Assembly: GCF_040546765.1 (NCBI RefSeq)
Contig: NZ_JBEPOK010000001.1
Span: 4,898,001 to 4,962,000, forward strand
Reading direction: 5' to 3'
Source of the DNA: Arthrobacter sp. OAP107
GTDB lineage: Bacteria; Actinomycetota; Actinomycetes; Actinomycetales; Micrococcaceae
Length of the DNA: 64,000 nt
Shown here piece after piece: positions 17,514 to 25,320 of this stretch (the first letter of the stretch is position 1; each line of letters begins with the position of its first letter). Under the pieces are notes generated by a model that was given only the letters and a program-made list of their open reading frames with translations, did no database searches and was not told the DNA's origin. The translations under genes and the position numbers were made by a program.

Positions 17514-18707
17514 CTAGGCCTTCTTCCCAGGCAGTGCGAGCTTGAAGACCTTCGCCCACGACGAGCCCACCTGCTTCAGCAGCGGCCCGGTGGTGTACGG
17601 CAGGCCGTAACGCCGGCAGATTTCCTGCACCTTCGGAGCCACTTCGCCGTATCTGTTGGACGGCAGGTCCGGGAACAGGTGGTGCTCGATCTGGTGGGAC
17701 AGGTTCCCGGTCATGATGTGCATGAACTTGGAGCCGGAAATGTTGGCGGAGCCGATCATCTGCCGGACATACCAGTCCCCGCGGGTCTCGCCCTCCACCA
17801 TTTCCTCGGTGAAGGTGTCCGTGCCTTCGGGGAAGTGGCCGCAGAAAATCACCGCGTGCGCCCACACGTTGCGGACGGCGTTGGCGGTGAGCGTGCCGTA
17901 GAGGGCCTGCTTGCCCGAGCCGGTGAGCATGGCCACGGCCGGGGTGGCAGCGTAGTCCTTGGTGAACTGCTTGAGGGCCTTGATGCCGAGCGCCTTGAGG
18001 TCGCGGGCCATGGCCTCCTTGCTCTTCTTGCCTTCCTTGTATTCGACGAGCTCCAGGTCGTAGACCGCGATGCCCCATTCGAAAATCGGGGCGAGGATGG
18101 CGTTGTACAGCGGGTTGCCCAGGGCGCGGGGGGTCCAGGGCTGGTCCTCGTCCATGCGCAGCAGGTTGTATCCGACGTCGTTGTCCTTGCCCACCACGTT
18201 GGTCCAGCGGTGGTGCAGGTCGTTGTGGGTGTGCTGCCACGAACGCGCCGGCGTCACGAAGTCCCATTCCCACGTGGTGGAGTGGATGTCCGGATCGCGC
18301 ATCCAGTCCCACTGGCCGTGCAAAATGTTATGGCCGATCTCCATGTTTTCCAGGATCTTGGCCAGGCTGAGCAGGCTGGTGCCGGTGACCCAGGCCGCCT
18401 TGTTGCGGCCCATCAGCAGCGCGGCCCTGCCGGCGATCTCCAGCCCGCGCTGGATCTTGATCACCCGACGGATATAGGCGGCGTCGGAGGCGCCGCGCTT
18501 GGCGAGGATCTCGTCCTTGATGGCGTCCAGTTCGCGGCCGAGCTCTGCCACCTGCTCGTCCGAAAGGTGCGCTGCGGCTGGCGGGCGGACCGTCGGCCGG
18601 CCGGAGGCGGCCAGGGCCCCGGGCCGCGGCTTTGTGATGGGTTTGTCGATGGCGGCCTTGTCGGTGGACGTCGTAGTCGCGGCTGTGCGATCGGATATTG
18701 CAGTCAT
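17514..18707 (-). CDS. Membrane fatty-acid desaturase
   Basis: A 397-residue di-iron desaturase. The three histidine boxes are HNILHGQW (near residue 124), HTHNDLHHRW (near 160) and HQIEHHLFPD (near 345). Hydrophobic membrane segments lie between them, as in acyl-CoA and acyl-lipid delta-9 desaturases of actinobacteria. It introduces double bonds into membrane acyl chains with O2 and electrons. The reductase gene at 18722 lies 14 bp upstream in the same direction and is the likely electron donor. Confidence 0.93.
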   Translation of the reverse strand: MTAISDRTAATTTSTDKAAIDKPITKPRPGALAASGRPTVRPPAAAHLSDEQVAELGRELDAIKDEILAKRGASDAAYIRRVIKIQRGLEIAGRAALLMGRNKAAWVTGTSLLSLAKILENMEIGHNILHGQWDWMRDPDIHSTTWEWDFVTPARSWQHTHNDLHHRWTNVVGKDNDVGYNLLRMDEDQPWTPRALGNPLYNAILAPIFEWGIAVYDLELVEYKEGKKSKEAMARDLKALGIKALKQFTKDYAATPAVAMLTGSGKQALYGTLTANAVRNVWAHAVIFCGHFPEGTDTFTEEMVEGETRGDWYVRQMIGSANISGSKFMHIMTGNLSHQIEHHLFPDLPSNRYGEVAPKVQEICRRYGLPYTTGPLLKQVGSSWAKVFKLALPGKKA

Positions 18708-18721
18708 GCTTGTGATGCTCC

Positions 18722-19840
18722 TCAGATGTCGAGGTTAACGGGCCCGGCAGCTGCCGAAACGCACGTCTGGATTAGTTGGCCCGGTTCACCGTGGACTTCA
18801 CCGGTGCGCAGGTCCCGGACCTGCCCTGCACGCAGGGGCAGCAGGCAGCTGTGGCAGATGCCCATGCGGCAGCCGCTGGGCATAAGGATCCCGGCGTCTT
18901 CGCCGACGTCGAGAAGGGGGGTGTCGCCATCGGCCTCCACCTCCCGGTCAGAGGCCTCAAAGGTGACCAAACCGCCGTCGTGCCCCTGGCCGCCCAGCAG
19001 GCTGGTGTTGAAGCGTTCGATGATGAGGTTGACGGGGTCCGCCGCGAAGGGGCCGGTGGCTCCGTCCCCTCGGGCTGACCTGGGGTTCTTGGGATGCGCG
19101 GCCGCTTCGGCGGCCCAGAGGGCCTCGGCGTCGTCGAGGAACCCTTCCGGCCCGCAGGCGTAGGCAGCGCGGCGGCGCCAGTCCGGGCACAGGGTGTCCA
19201 GCCCGGCAGCCGAGCCGAAGTCCACCCGGCCGCGCTCCCCCGTGTACCAGTGCGTGACGCGGAAGTTGGGAAACTGGTCGGCGAGCTCGGAAAGTTCTTC
19301 GCGGAAAATACTGTCCTCCGGCCGGCGGGCGGAGTGGATCAGCACCACATCGGCGTCGGGACGGTGCGGCACGAGCGTGCGGACCATGGACATCACAGGG
19401 GTGATGCCGCTGCCGGCGGTGAGCATCAGGAGCGGACGGGGATGTTCCGGGAGGACGAAGTCGCCCTGCGGCGGCGCCAGGAACAGGACGTCCCCGGGCC
19501 TGGTGTTGCGGACCAGGACGCCGGAGACGGCACCCACGTCGCTCACGGTGATGGCGGGGTCTTCCCCTGCGGGGGCGCTGAGCGAATAGGAGCGCCAGTG
19601 GCGGACGCCGTCGAGCTCCACGCCGATGCGCGCCCACTGGCCGGCTTTGTGGGCCTTCCAGCCGCGGCCGGGCCGGAAGTGGATGGTGGCTGAGTCCGCT
19701 GTTTCGGGGACGACTTTGGTGACCACGCCGCGCAGCTGCCGGGCGGAAAACACCGGATCAAACAGCGCGAGGATGTCCTCCGGGGCCAGAGGAGTTGTCA
19801 GTACAGACGCCGCGCGCGCCAGCTTTCGAAGCCGGATCAT
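18722..19840 (-). CDS. FAD- and [2Fe-2S]-containing ferredoxin-type reductase
   Basis: A 372-residue electron-transfer protein, ordered as an FAD domain (HWRSYSLSAPAG near residue 75), an NAD(P) domain (LLMLTAGSGITPVMSMV near 130) and a C-terminal plant-type ferredoxin domain with CRMGICHSC and a fourth cysteine in QLIQTC. It passes electrons from NAD(P)H to the desaturase downstream. The ATG at 19840 overlaps the stop of a possible 10-codon reading frame (19837-19869) that has its own AGGAGA site; an in-frame GTG at 19849 is an alternative start. Confidence 0.92.
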   Translation of the reverse strand: MIRLRKLARAASVLTTPLAPEDILALFDPVFSARQLRGVVTKVVPETADSATIHFRPGRGWKAHKAGQWARIGVELDGVRHWRSYSLSAPAGEDPAITVSDVGAVSGVLVRNTRPGDVLFLAPPQGDFVLPEHPRPLLMLTAGSGITPVMSMVRTLVPHRPDADVVLIHSARRPEDSIFREELSELADQFPNFRVTHWYTGERGRVDFGSAAGLDTLCPDWRRRAAYACGPEGFLDDAEALWAAEAAAHPKNPRSARGDGATGPFAADPVNLIIERFNTSLLGGQGHDGGLVTFEASDREVEADGDTPLLDVGEDAGILMPSGCRMGICHSCLLPLRAGQVRDLRTGEVHGEPGQLIQTCVSAAAGPVNLDI

Positions 19841-19869
19841 GCTGTCCACCCCATGTTGGGTTCACCCAT
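19837..19869 (-). other. Possible leader peptide or shifted N-terminus of the reductase
   Basis: Minus-strand AGGAGA, 5 nt, then ATG opens a 10-residue frame, MGEPNMGWTA, whose TGA overlaps the reductase ATG (ATGA). It could be a leader peptide that couples translation, or the true N-terminus displaced by a frameshift. Confidence 0.4.
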
Positions 19870-20129
19870 GTGTATCTCCTAGTGAAACCCGGGATCGTAA
19901 TATACAAAAATACCTCAGCCCCCACCTACAAGAGTCCTCCTTGCCGGCGGCGGGAGCAACCGGCGTCCACTTCTGGCTGAGGTCAGACAAGGCAATATCC
20001 CTCCGTTGTGGCGTCTGCGGCATTCTCGGTTGATGATAAGCATACTTACCGCCGGAGTGGATACTGCGGTAGACAAGGCACGGGTGCGCCGCTGCCCCAA
20101 TTACCGGCCGCGCATTTACGATCTACCCC
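19870..20129. promoter_or_regulatory. Intergenic region upstream of the desaturase operon
   Basis: No convincing gene. Compared with its surroundings it has an AT-rich patch (TATATT on the minus strand near 19900) that is a plausible -10 element for the reductase-desaturase operon. I could not assign a -35. Confidence 0.35.
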
Positions 20130-20362
20130 ATGACATTGCAACGAACGGAACTTAGTGGAGTTCCCGTGTTTTGGGTCGAGGGCGCCCAGCCACTCACAGC
20201 GTGGATGCGGCAGTGGCGCCGGACGGACTAGTGACCCTGATCGGCATGGATTCCCAGCAGATCCAGGTCCGGGAGGCGTGGTTCGGCAAGGGGCAGCAGG
20301 CCATCGATGCCATCCTGGACAGGGCGGGGGAGGAACGGTGCTTCACCCCGCCCGAGACCTAA
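20130..20362 (+). pseudogene. Frameshifted small gene or gene remnant of unknown function
   Basis: From the ATG at 20130 a frame reads MTLQRTELSGVPVFWVEG and on to a TAG at 20229. A second frame then carries protein-like sequence, including REAWFGKGQQAIDAILDRAG, to a TAA at 20360-20362. The two halves read as one small protein broken by a frameshift or a deletion. I do not recognise the family with certainty; the first half vaguely recalls the start of M16-type peptidases. Confidence 0.4.
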
Positions 20363-20387
20363 AGTTCCCCGGCCAACGCCGAAGGGC

Positions 20388-21209
20388 CTAGAGCTGCAGC
20401 AGCTCCTGCACCAGCTCGCGGCACTTCCGGTACGACGGGGTCTTCGGGTCGATCAGCGAGAAGTGGTCGCCTGGGACCTTGACCACCTGGACCGGCGCCC
20501 CCGCGGCGCGGGCAGCGGTGGCATAGGCCTCGGACTGGCTGACGGGCACGGTGTCGTCGTCGAGCCCGTGGACCGCGTAGACCGGGATGGTGAGCGGCAC
20601 CGCGCTCATCGGGTCTGCGTACTTATGCCGCTTCGGGTACCTTTCGGCGGAGCCGCCCAGGAAGTTGCTGACGGCGCCGTTGCTGAGATCGGCCCACTCG
20701 GCCTGCGCGAGGTTGAGCAGACCGGACTGGCTGACCACTCCGGTCAGGTGGACGGCCTCACCGTTGAGGTTCCGGGCGACCTGCCGGTCGGCGTCGGCCG
20801 CGCCGAGTCCCGCAAGCCGGTCCCGGCCAGCCGCCCAGACGGCCAGGTGCCCGCCGGCAGAATGGCCCAGCGCCACCACCCGGTTCAGGTCGAGGTCATG
20901 CTCGCCGGCCACCTCGCGCAGCTTGTCGATCCCGGCAAGGATGTCTTCGAACGTCCGCGGCCAGCCGCCGCCATTGCCCGCCCGGCGGTATTCCAGGTTC
21001 CAGGCCACGATGCCATGCGCCGCGAGGTCCTTCGCCAGGGGTTCGCCCAGCTCGGCACCGTACTGCGAACGCCAGTAGCCGCCGTGGATCACCACTACGA
21101 TGCCGCGCGGGGATGGCCGCCTGCCGTTGCGGGCGGCAGGTGTCTCCGGCAGGAAGAGCTCGCCCCACTGGCTGGGGTGGTCACCGTAGTGGTACTTCTG
21201 CCGCTTCAC
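20388..21209 (-). CDS. Alpha/beta hydrolase (esterase, kynurenine formamidase-like)
   Basis: A 273-residue alpha/beta-hydrolase. The oxyanion-hole motif is VVIHGGYWRSQYGAEL near residue 36, the nucleophile elbow GHSAGGHLAVWAAG near 115, an aspartate lies in VYAVHGLDDDTVPV, and the histidine in VPGDHFSLIDP. It most resembles carboxylesterases of the BD-FAE/kynurenine formamidase type. It starts with GTG at 21209 behind AGGAGG. It is monocistronic, divergent from the RelA/SpoT-type gene. Confidence 0.85.
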   Translation of the reverse strand: MKRQKYHYGDHPSQWGELFLPETPAARNGRRPSPRGIVVVIHGGYWRSQYGAELGEPLAKDLAAHGIVAWNLEYRRAGNGGGWPRTFEDILAGIDKLREVAGEHDLDLNRVVALGHSAGGHLAVWAAGRDRLAGLGAADADRQVARNLNGEAVHLTGVVSQSGLLNLAQAEWADLSNGAVSNFLGGSAERYPKRHKYADPMSAVPLTIPVYAVHGLDDDTVPVSQSEAYATAARAAGAPVQVVKVPGDHFSLIDPKTPSYRKCRELVQELLQL

Positions 21210-21413
21210 TGCATCCTCCTAGGATCCTTCGAACGGGGCGCCGGGCCCCTCCTTGCCGCCGCCCGCACACCCGGGGTCCGGGCCTGCAGGGCACGACGGC
21301 GCACAACAGCCATGTGCCGAGCCTACATGGACGCCGCTTCTCTGGGGCAGAAGGGGCTGCAGTGGCAGGGGTGTCACCGGTGCGCTGTCGCACCGCCTTG
21401 ATAGTTTGGACCC

Positions 21414-22520
21414 ATGGCAAGCAACTGGGATCGCCTGGACGTCACTCAGCGCGACTCCGTGCAGGAAAGCGTGGAACTCTACGAGCGCGTCCGGCCTGCC
21501 CTGAAACTTGTCACGCGGGAAGTCCTGCAGATCCTGCGGACCATGCTCAAGGACACCGAGGTCACGCCGCTGTTCGTCACCGGCCGGACCAAGTCGGTGG
21601 ATTCCTTCCGGGAGAAGATCTCCCGGACCGAGGAGCCGCTGGAACCGGGCGGCCCGCGGCTCCTGAAGTTCCCGGACCCCTTCCGGACCCTGAACGACAT
21701 GGTGGGCGTGCGCGTCATCACCAAGCTGCCGGCGGAGAACGCCCTGGTGGCCAATCTGATCAAGCGTCAGCGGCACCTCTTCGACTGCCGCGGGGACCGC
21801 GAAAAGGACATCGGCTCCATCGAATCCGGCACCTACGGCTACTCCAGCCGGCACCTGATCCTTCGCACCATCCAGAACGACGTGGTGAAGAACTACCAGC
21901 AGGTTTTCAACCCTGAGGTACCGCCCAACGGCAGCTACTTCTTTGAATGCCAGATCCGCACCGTCTTCGCCCACGCCTGGAGCGAGATCGAGCACGACAT
22001 CCGGTTCAAGGCCGAGGACCCGCGGGCCTGGACGCCCCATTTCGACCGCCAGTTCACGGCCACCGCGGCAATGCTGGAGACCGTGGAGAGCGCCTTCGCG
22101 GACCTGCATGAGCGGTACGAGGAGGTCCGCAGCTACTGGGACGTGGACGGCGAGGGCGCGGCGCAGCTCACTCCCAACCGGATCCGCGACGTCTGGCGCA
22201 CCCTGCTCCCGCACGTAGACCGTAAAGTAGATGATGACTGGGGATGGGCGGCTGAACTCCTGGCGGCCCACGGACTCAAGCAGACCGTGCAGCTTGCCGG
22301 CCTGCTCAGCGCCAACCGGATCACCGAGGTCCGCAGGGCCCTGGACCACCGCTACTCCCCCGGCCCGGACCGCCTCCTGGATGACCTCCTGCTGTGGCAG
22401 TACGGCACCAAACACATCGACCTCACCGCCGAGGCGCCCGACGCCGTTCCCCACCCGCGGCGCGACAGCCTCCTGCGGCGGCTGAAGCAGATCGAGCGCT
22501 ACCGCCAGACCAAGAAATAG
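21414..22520 (+). CDS. RelA/SpoT synthetase-domain protein (small alarmone synthetase-like)
   Basis: A 368-residue protein with an N-terminal-to-middle (p)ppGpp synthetase fold. Visible motifs are TGRTKSVDSFREKI, FPDPFRTLNDMVGVRVI, the substrate-loop ESGTYGYSSRHLIL, and ECQIRTVFAHAWSEIEHDIR near residue 180. It has no HD hydrolase, TGS or ACT domain, so it belongs to the single-domain synthetase group; the 150-residue helical C-terminal tail is longer than in typical SAS proteins. Family function is transfer of pyrophosphate from ATP to GTP or GDP. It is 6 bp from the SulP gene and probably co-transcribed with it. Confidence 0.85.
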   Translation: MASNWDRLDVTQRDSVQESVELYERVRPALKLVTREVLQILRTMLKDTEVTPLFVTGRTKSVDSFREKISRTEEPLEPGGPRLLKFPDPFRTLNDMVGVRVITKLPAENALVANLIKRQRHLFDCRGDREKDIGSIESGTYGYSSRHLILRTIQNDVVKNYQQVFNPEVPPNGSYFFECQIRTVFAHAWSEIEHDIRFKAEDPRAWTPHFDRQFTATAAMLETVESAFADLHERYEEVRSYWDVDGEGAAQLTPNRIRDVWRTLLPHVDRKVDDDWGWAAELLAAHGLKQTVQLAGLLSANRITEVRRALDHRYSPGPDRLLDDLLLWQYGTKHIDLTAEAPDAVPHPRRDSLLRRLKQIERYRQTKK

Positions 22521-22526
22521 AGTTCC

Positions 22527-24029
22527 ATGAAGCCCGAACAGCTCCAGTCCGTCCGGGCCACGCTCCGTTCCCCGCGGCGCCTCAAGACCGAGGCCCTCGC
22601 CGGACTGGTGGTGGCCCTTGCCCTCATTCCGGAAGCCATCGCGTTCTCCGTGATCGCCGGCGTGGATCCCCGGATCGGGCTGTTCGCCTCGTTCACCATG
22701 GCCGTCACCATCTCCTTCGTGGGCGGCCGGCCGGCGATGATCTCGGCCGCAACGGGCGCCGTCGCCCTGGTGATCGCGCCGCTGATGCGCAGCCATGGAC
22801 TGGACCACCTGATCGCCGCGGTGATCCTCGCCGGGGTGTTCCAGATCCTGCTCGCCGTCCTGGGCGTCACCCGGCTCATGCGCTTCATCCCGCGTTCGGT
22901 GATGGTGGGCTTCGTGAACGCCCTGGCCATCCTCGTGTTCATGGCCCAGCTGCCGGAACTGCTCGGGGTTCCCTGGCCCGTGTATCCGCTGGTCGCCGCG
23001 GGCCTCCTGATCGTCGTCGGCTTCCGCCGGATTACGACGGCGGTGCCGTCGCCTTTGGTGGCCATCGTCCTCCTGACGGTCTTCGCCGTGGTGGCCGGCG
23101 TTGACGTTCCCACCGTCCAGGACAAGGGCCAGCTGCCGGAAAGCCTGCCGACGCTGTTTATCCCGAATGTGCCCCTGACGTGGGAAACCTTCCAGACCAT
23201 CGCCCCGTTCTCGCTGTCCATGGCGCTGGTGGGCCTGTTGGAATCACTAATGACCTCCAAGCTCGTGGACGACATCACCGATACCCGCTCCAACAAGACC
23301 CGCGAATCCTGGGGCCAGGGCGTGGCCAACATCGTCACGGGGTTTCTGGGCGGCATGGGCGGCTGCGCGGTGATCGGGCAGACCATGATCAACGTCAAGG
23401 GTTCCGGCGCCCGGAGCCGGGTGTCGACGTTCCTCGCCGGGGCGTTCCTGCTGGTCCTGGTGGTTACCCTGGGCGACATCGTGGGCCTCATCCCCATGGC
23501 GGCACTGGTGGCTGTGATGATCTTCGTCTCGGCCATCACCTTCGACTGGCACTCCGTTGCACCGGCAACGCTGAGGCGGATGCCCAAATCGGAAACCGCA
23601 GTCATGCTCATCACGGTGGGCACGGTGGTGGTCACTCACAACCTGGCGATCGGCGTCGGCGTCGGGGTGCTGGCAGCGATGGCGATGTTCGCCCGCCGGG
23701 TGGCCCATTTCGCCACCGTGGAGCGGACGGAGGTGGAGCTCAACGGCCGGACGGTGGCCACCTACACGGTGGACGGCGAACTGTTCTTCGCCTCCTCCAA
23801 CGACCTCTACACTCAGTTCGACTACGCCCGCGACGCCGAGCCGGACATCCACAGCGTGGTCATCGACCTGCACGCCTCCCACCTGTGGGATGCCTCCACC
23901 ATCGCTGCGCTGGACTCCGTCACTGAGAAGTACCGGAGGCACGGCCGCGAGGTGGAACTGATCGGCCTTAACTCGGCCAGCATCCAAATGCGGGAACGGC
24001 TCGCCGGAAAGCTCAACGCCGCAGAGTGA
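22527..24029 (+). CDS. SulP-family anion transporter with STAS domain
   Basis: A 500-residue membrane transporter. The SulP core has about 10-12 hydrophobic segments, beginning with AGLVVALALIPEAIAFSVIA and including the family-typical GLLESLMTSKLVDDIT and FLGGMGGCAVIGQTMINV. A cytoplasmic STAS domain follows after residue 400 (VVIDLHASHLWDASTIAAL). Substrates in the family are sulfate, bicarbonate or dicarboxylates; the sequence does not decide. It probably shares a transcript with the upstream alarmone synthetase. Confidence 0.92.
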   Translation: MKPEQLQSVRATLRSPRRLKTEALAGLVVALALIPEAIAFSVIAGVDPRIGLFASFTMAVTISFVGGRPAMISAATGAVALVIAPLMRSHGLDHLIAAVILAGVFQILLAVLGVTRLMRFIPRSVMVGFVNALAILVFMAQLPELLGVPWPVYPLVAAGLLIVVGFRRITTAVPSPLVAIVLLTVFAVVAGVDVPTVQDKGQLPESLPTLFIPNVPLTWETFQTIAPFSLSMALVGLLESLMTSKLVDDITDTRSNKTRESWGQGVANIVTGFLGGMGGCAVIGQTMINVKGSGARSRVSTFLAGAFLLVLVVTLGDIVGLIPMAALVAVMIFVSAITFDWHSVAPATLRRMPKSETAVMLITVGTVVVTHNLAIGVGVGVLAAMAMFARRVAHFATVERTEVELNGRTVATYTVDGELFFASSNDLYTQFDYARDAEPDIHSVVIDLHASHLWDASTIAALDSVTEKYRRHGREVELIGLNSASIQMRERLAGKLNAAE

Positions 24030-24107
24030 GGTTCGCCACACTAATTACACCCTGAACCCATATCTGACGCGGGCGAACGCGACGTGAACGACACGGCCCC
24101 GTTACCT

Positions 24108-24145
24108 TAATGTGACATTGCCTGGAGCCTCCCGTACGGTGGAAA
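24108..24145 (+). promoter_or_regulatory. Probable promoter of the riboswitch-nlpC transcript
   Basis: GTGACA and TACGGT are separated by 17 bp (roughly 24112-24140), about 40 bp before the riboswitch. This is a reasonable SigA-type match and the only one I see in the gap. Confidence 0.5.
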
Positions 24146-24180
24146 ACGTGCCTTTTTCATCGAGGAGGCACTCCCGCGCT

Positions 24181-24371
24181 GATTGCCTAACTCTGCCGCA
24201 GCCCGAGGAACCAACCGCTGACCCATGTCCGGCAGAGACGGGGAAACCACTTTTTGGCCCGCTTGAAGCGGGCCTTGGGGTGAAGCCGCACAGCTCCTGA
24301 CCACGCTCAGGACCGCGGCCGGGTGCCTCCCATCCGAATCCGACAGCTCACCTCGCAGGCATCGGGAGAGG
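24181..24371 (+). ncRNA. c-di-AMP riboswitch (ydaO/yuaA class)
   Basis: The leader has the conserved ydaO core: GGGGAAACC near 24240, TTGGGGTGAAG near 24275, GGGTGCCTCCCATCCGAATC near 24321, and CGACAGCTCACCTCGCAGG near 24341. Stems are visible: CTCTGCCG with CGGCAGAG (24191-24198 and 24230-24237), and GGCCCGCT with AGCGGGCC (24256-24263 and 24267-24274). In actinobacteria this class precedes genes for cell-wall hydrolases and resuscitation factors, and c-di-AMP turns expression off. It ends just before the NlpC/P60 start at 24379, with GGGAGAGG as part of its 3' edge and ribosome site. Confidence 0.9.
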
Positions 24372-24378
24372 CTTCTTC

Positions 24379-25092
24379 ATGTCGTTCCGCTTTATTTCTG
24401 GCCGCCGTGCTGCGGCCATCCTTGCAGCATCCGGCCTGGCCTTCACCGGCAGCGTCGCGGCCAATGCCGCCAACGCTCCGGCCCAGCAGGCCCAGGCTCC
24501 CGCCGGCGTCTTCGCGACGGCAGGCCAGGTTCAGGCTCCGCTGAGCGCCGCCTCCAGCGTCAAGATCGACTTTGAGCGCCCTGCGGTCAAGTCCGCACCC
24601 GCTCCGGCGGTGGCAGCACCTGTCGTCGTCGCAAAGCCGGCAGTCAAGAAGGCCGCGGCACCTGCCGCTGTCGCGCCCGCACCGAAGGTCGCCGTCAAGG
24701 CTGCGGCTCCCGCGCCCAAGGTCGCCGTGAAGGCCGCGGCTCCCGCGCCGAAGGCGCCGGTCAAGGCTGCTGCAGGCGTCAACGCAGCCATGCTGGCCTC
24801 GGCCTACGCCCAGATCGGCATCACACAGGACTGCACCGCCATGGTGGAGAAGGCCCTCGGCGCCGCTGGCATCCACGTGGGTGACCTGGCCCCGATGCAG
24901 TTCCTGAGCTACGGCAAGGTGGTTTCCACCCCGCAGCCCGGCGACATGGTGGTCCAGTCCGGCCACGTGGCGATCTACGCCGGCGGCGGCAAGGTCATCA
25001 GCGGCGGCATGAACGGCATCAATGCCACCATGGCCCACCCGCTGTCCTGGCTCACTGCCACGGGCCCAGTTACGTTCGTGCGCGCGGCCTAG
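24379..25092 (+). CDS. Secreted NlpC/P60-type peptidoglycan hydrolase
   Basis: A 237-residue exported protein. The N-terminus has a Sec signal peptide (hydrophobic stretch ending near AANAANAP, about residue 33). A long Ala/Pro/Lys/Val-rich linker follows, with three 11-residue repeats (PAPKVAVKAAA). The C-terminal 100 residues match a minimal NlpC/P60-like fold with the catalytic cysteine in ITQDCTAMVEKAL and the histidine in QSGHVAIYAGGG. It would cut peptide stems in the cell wall. The c-di-AMP riboswitch upstream and the hairpin downstream (25123) make it a single-gene unit. Confidence 0.85.
   Translation: MSFRFISGRRAAAILAASGLAFTGSVAANAANAPAQQAQAPAGVFATAGQVQAPLSAASSVKIDFERPAVKSAPAPAVAAPVVVAKPAVKKAAAPAAVAPAPKVAVKAAAPAPKVAVKAAAPAPKAPVKAAAGVNAAMLASAYAQIGITQDCTAMVEKALGAAGIHVGDLAPMQFLSYGKVVSTPQPGDMVVQSGHVAIYAGGGKVISGGMNGINATMAHPLSWLTATGPVTFVRAA
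24676..24774 (+). repeat. Three tandem 33-bp repeats inside the NlpC/P60 gene
   Basis: Units at 24676-24708, 24709-24741 and 24742-24774 encode PAPKVAVKAAA twice and PAPKAPVKAAA once. They extend the cell-wall-spanning linker, and their copy number could vary between strains. Confidence 0.85.
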
Positions 25093-25122
25093 CAGCCGCG
25101 CGGCCCGGCAGACCTGAAAACC

Positions 25123-25159
25123 GCCGTGTTCCGCTGCCTTGGGGGCGGCGGAACACGGC
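25123..25159 (+). terminator. Terminator hairpin after the NlpC/P60 gene
   Basis: A 16-bp stem with a single T-G pair and a 5-nt loop (TTGGG) lies 30 bp after the stop. No long T-run follows. Confidence 0.75.
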
Positions 25160-25302
25160 CACCCCAAGGTGCTCCTACCTTTCTACAAGGACTGCGGAAC
25201 ACCATGGCTGTGCCTGATGAAAGACGGCAGTCTCCGGCTGCGAGTCAGGATCACCGGATCCGGATTGTCCCCCATGCATTCCGGATCCGGCGCCTGCTTT
25301 TA

Positions 25303-25320
25303 AGGCGGCAGAACCCGCCT
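25303..25320 (-). terminator. Hairpin after the GGDEF gene
   Basis: Directly after the minus-strand stop, AGGCGG pairs with CCGCCT around a short loop, followed by TTAAAAG. A second inverted repeat built on CCGGATCCGG lies near 25256-25290. Either may end the transcript. Confidence 0.45.

Noticed and set aside
17376..19163. 595-codon plus-strand frame opposite the desaturase and reductase
   Set aside because: Shadow of two genes with intact histidine boxes and ferredoxin motifs; its product is low-complexity and unrecognisable.
21219..22808. 529-codon minus-strand frame opposite the alarmone synthetase
   Set aside because: Antisense to a protein with full RelA/SpoT motifs; no domain in the antisense product.
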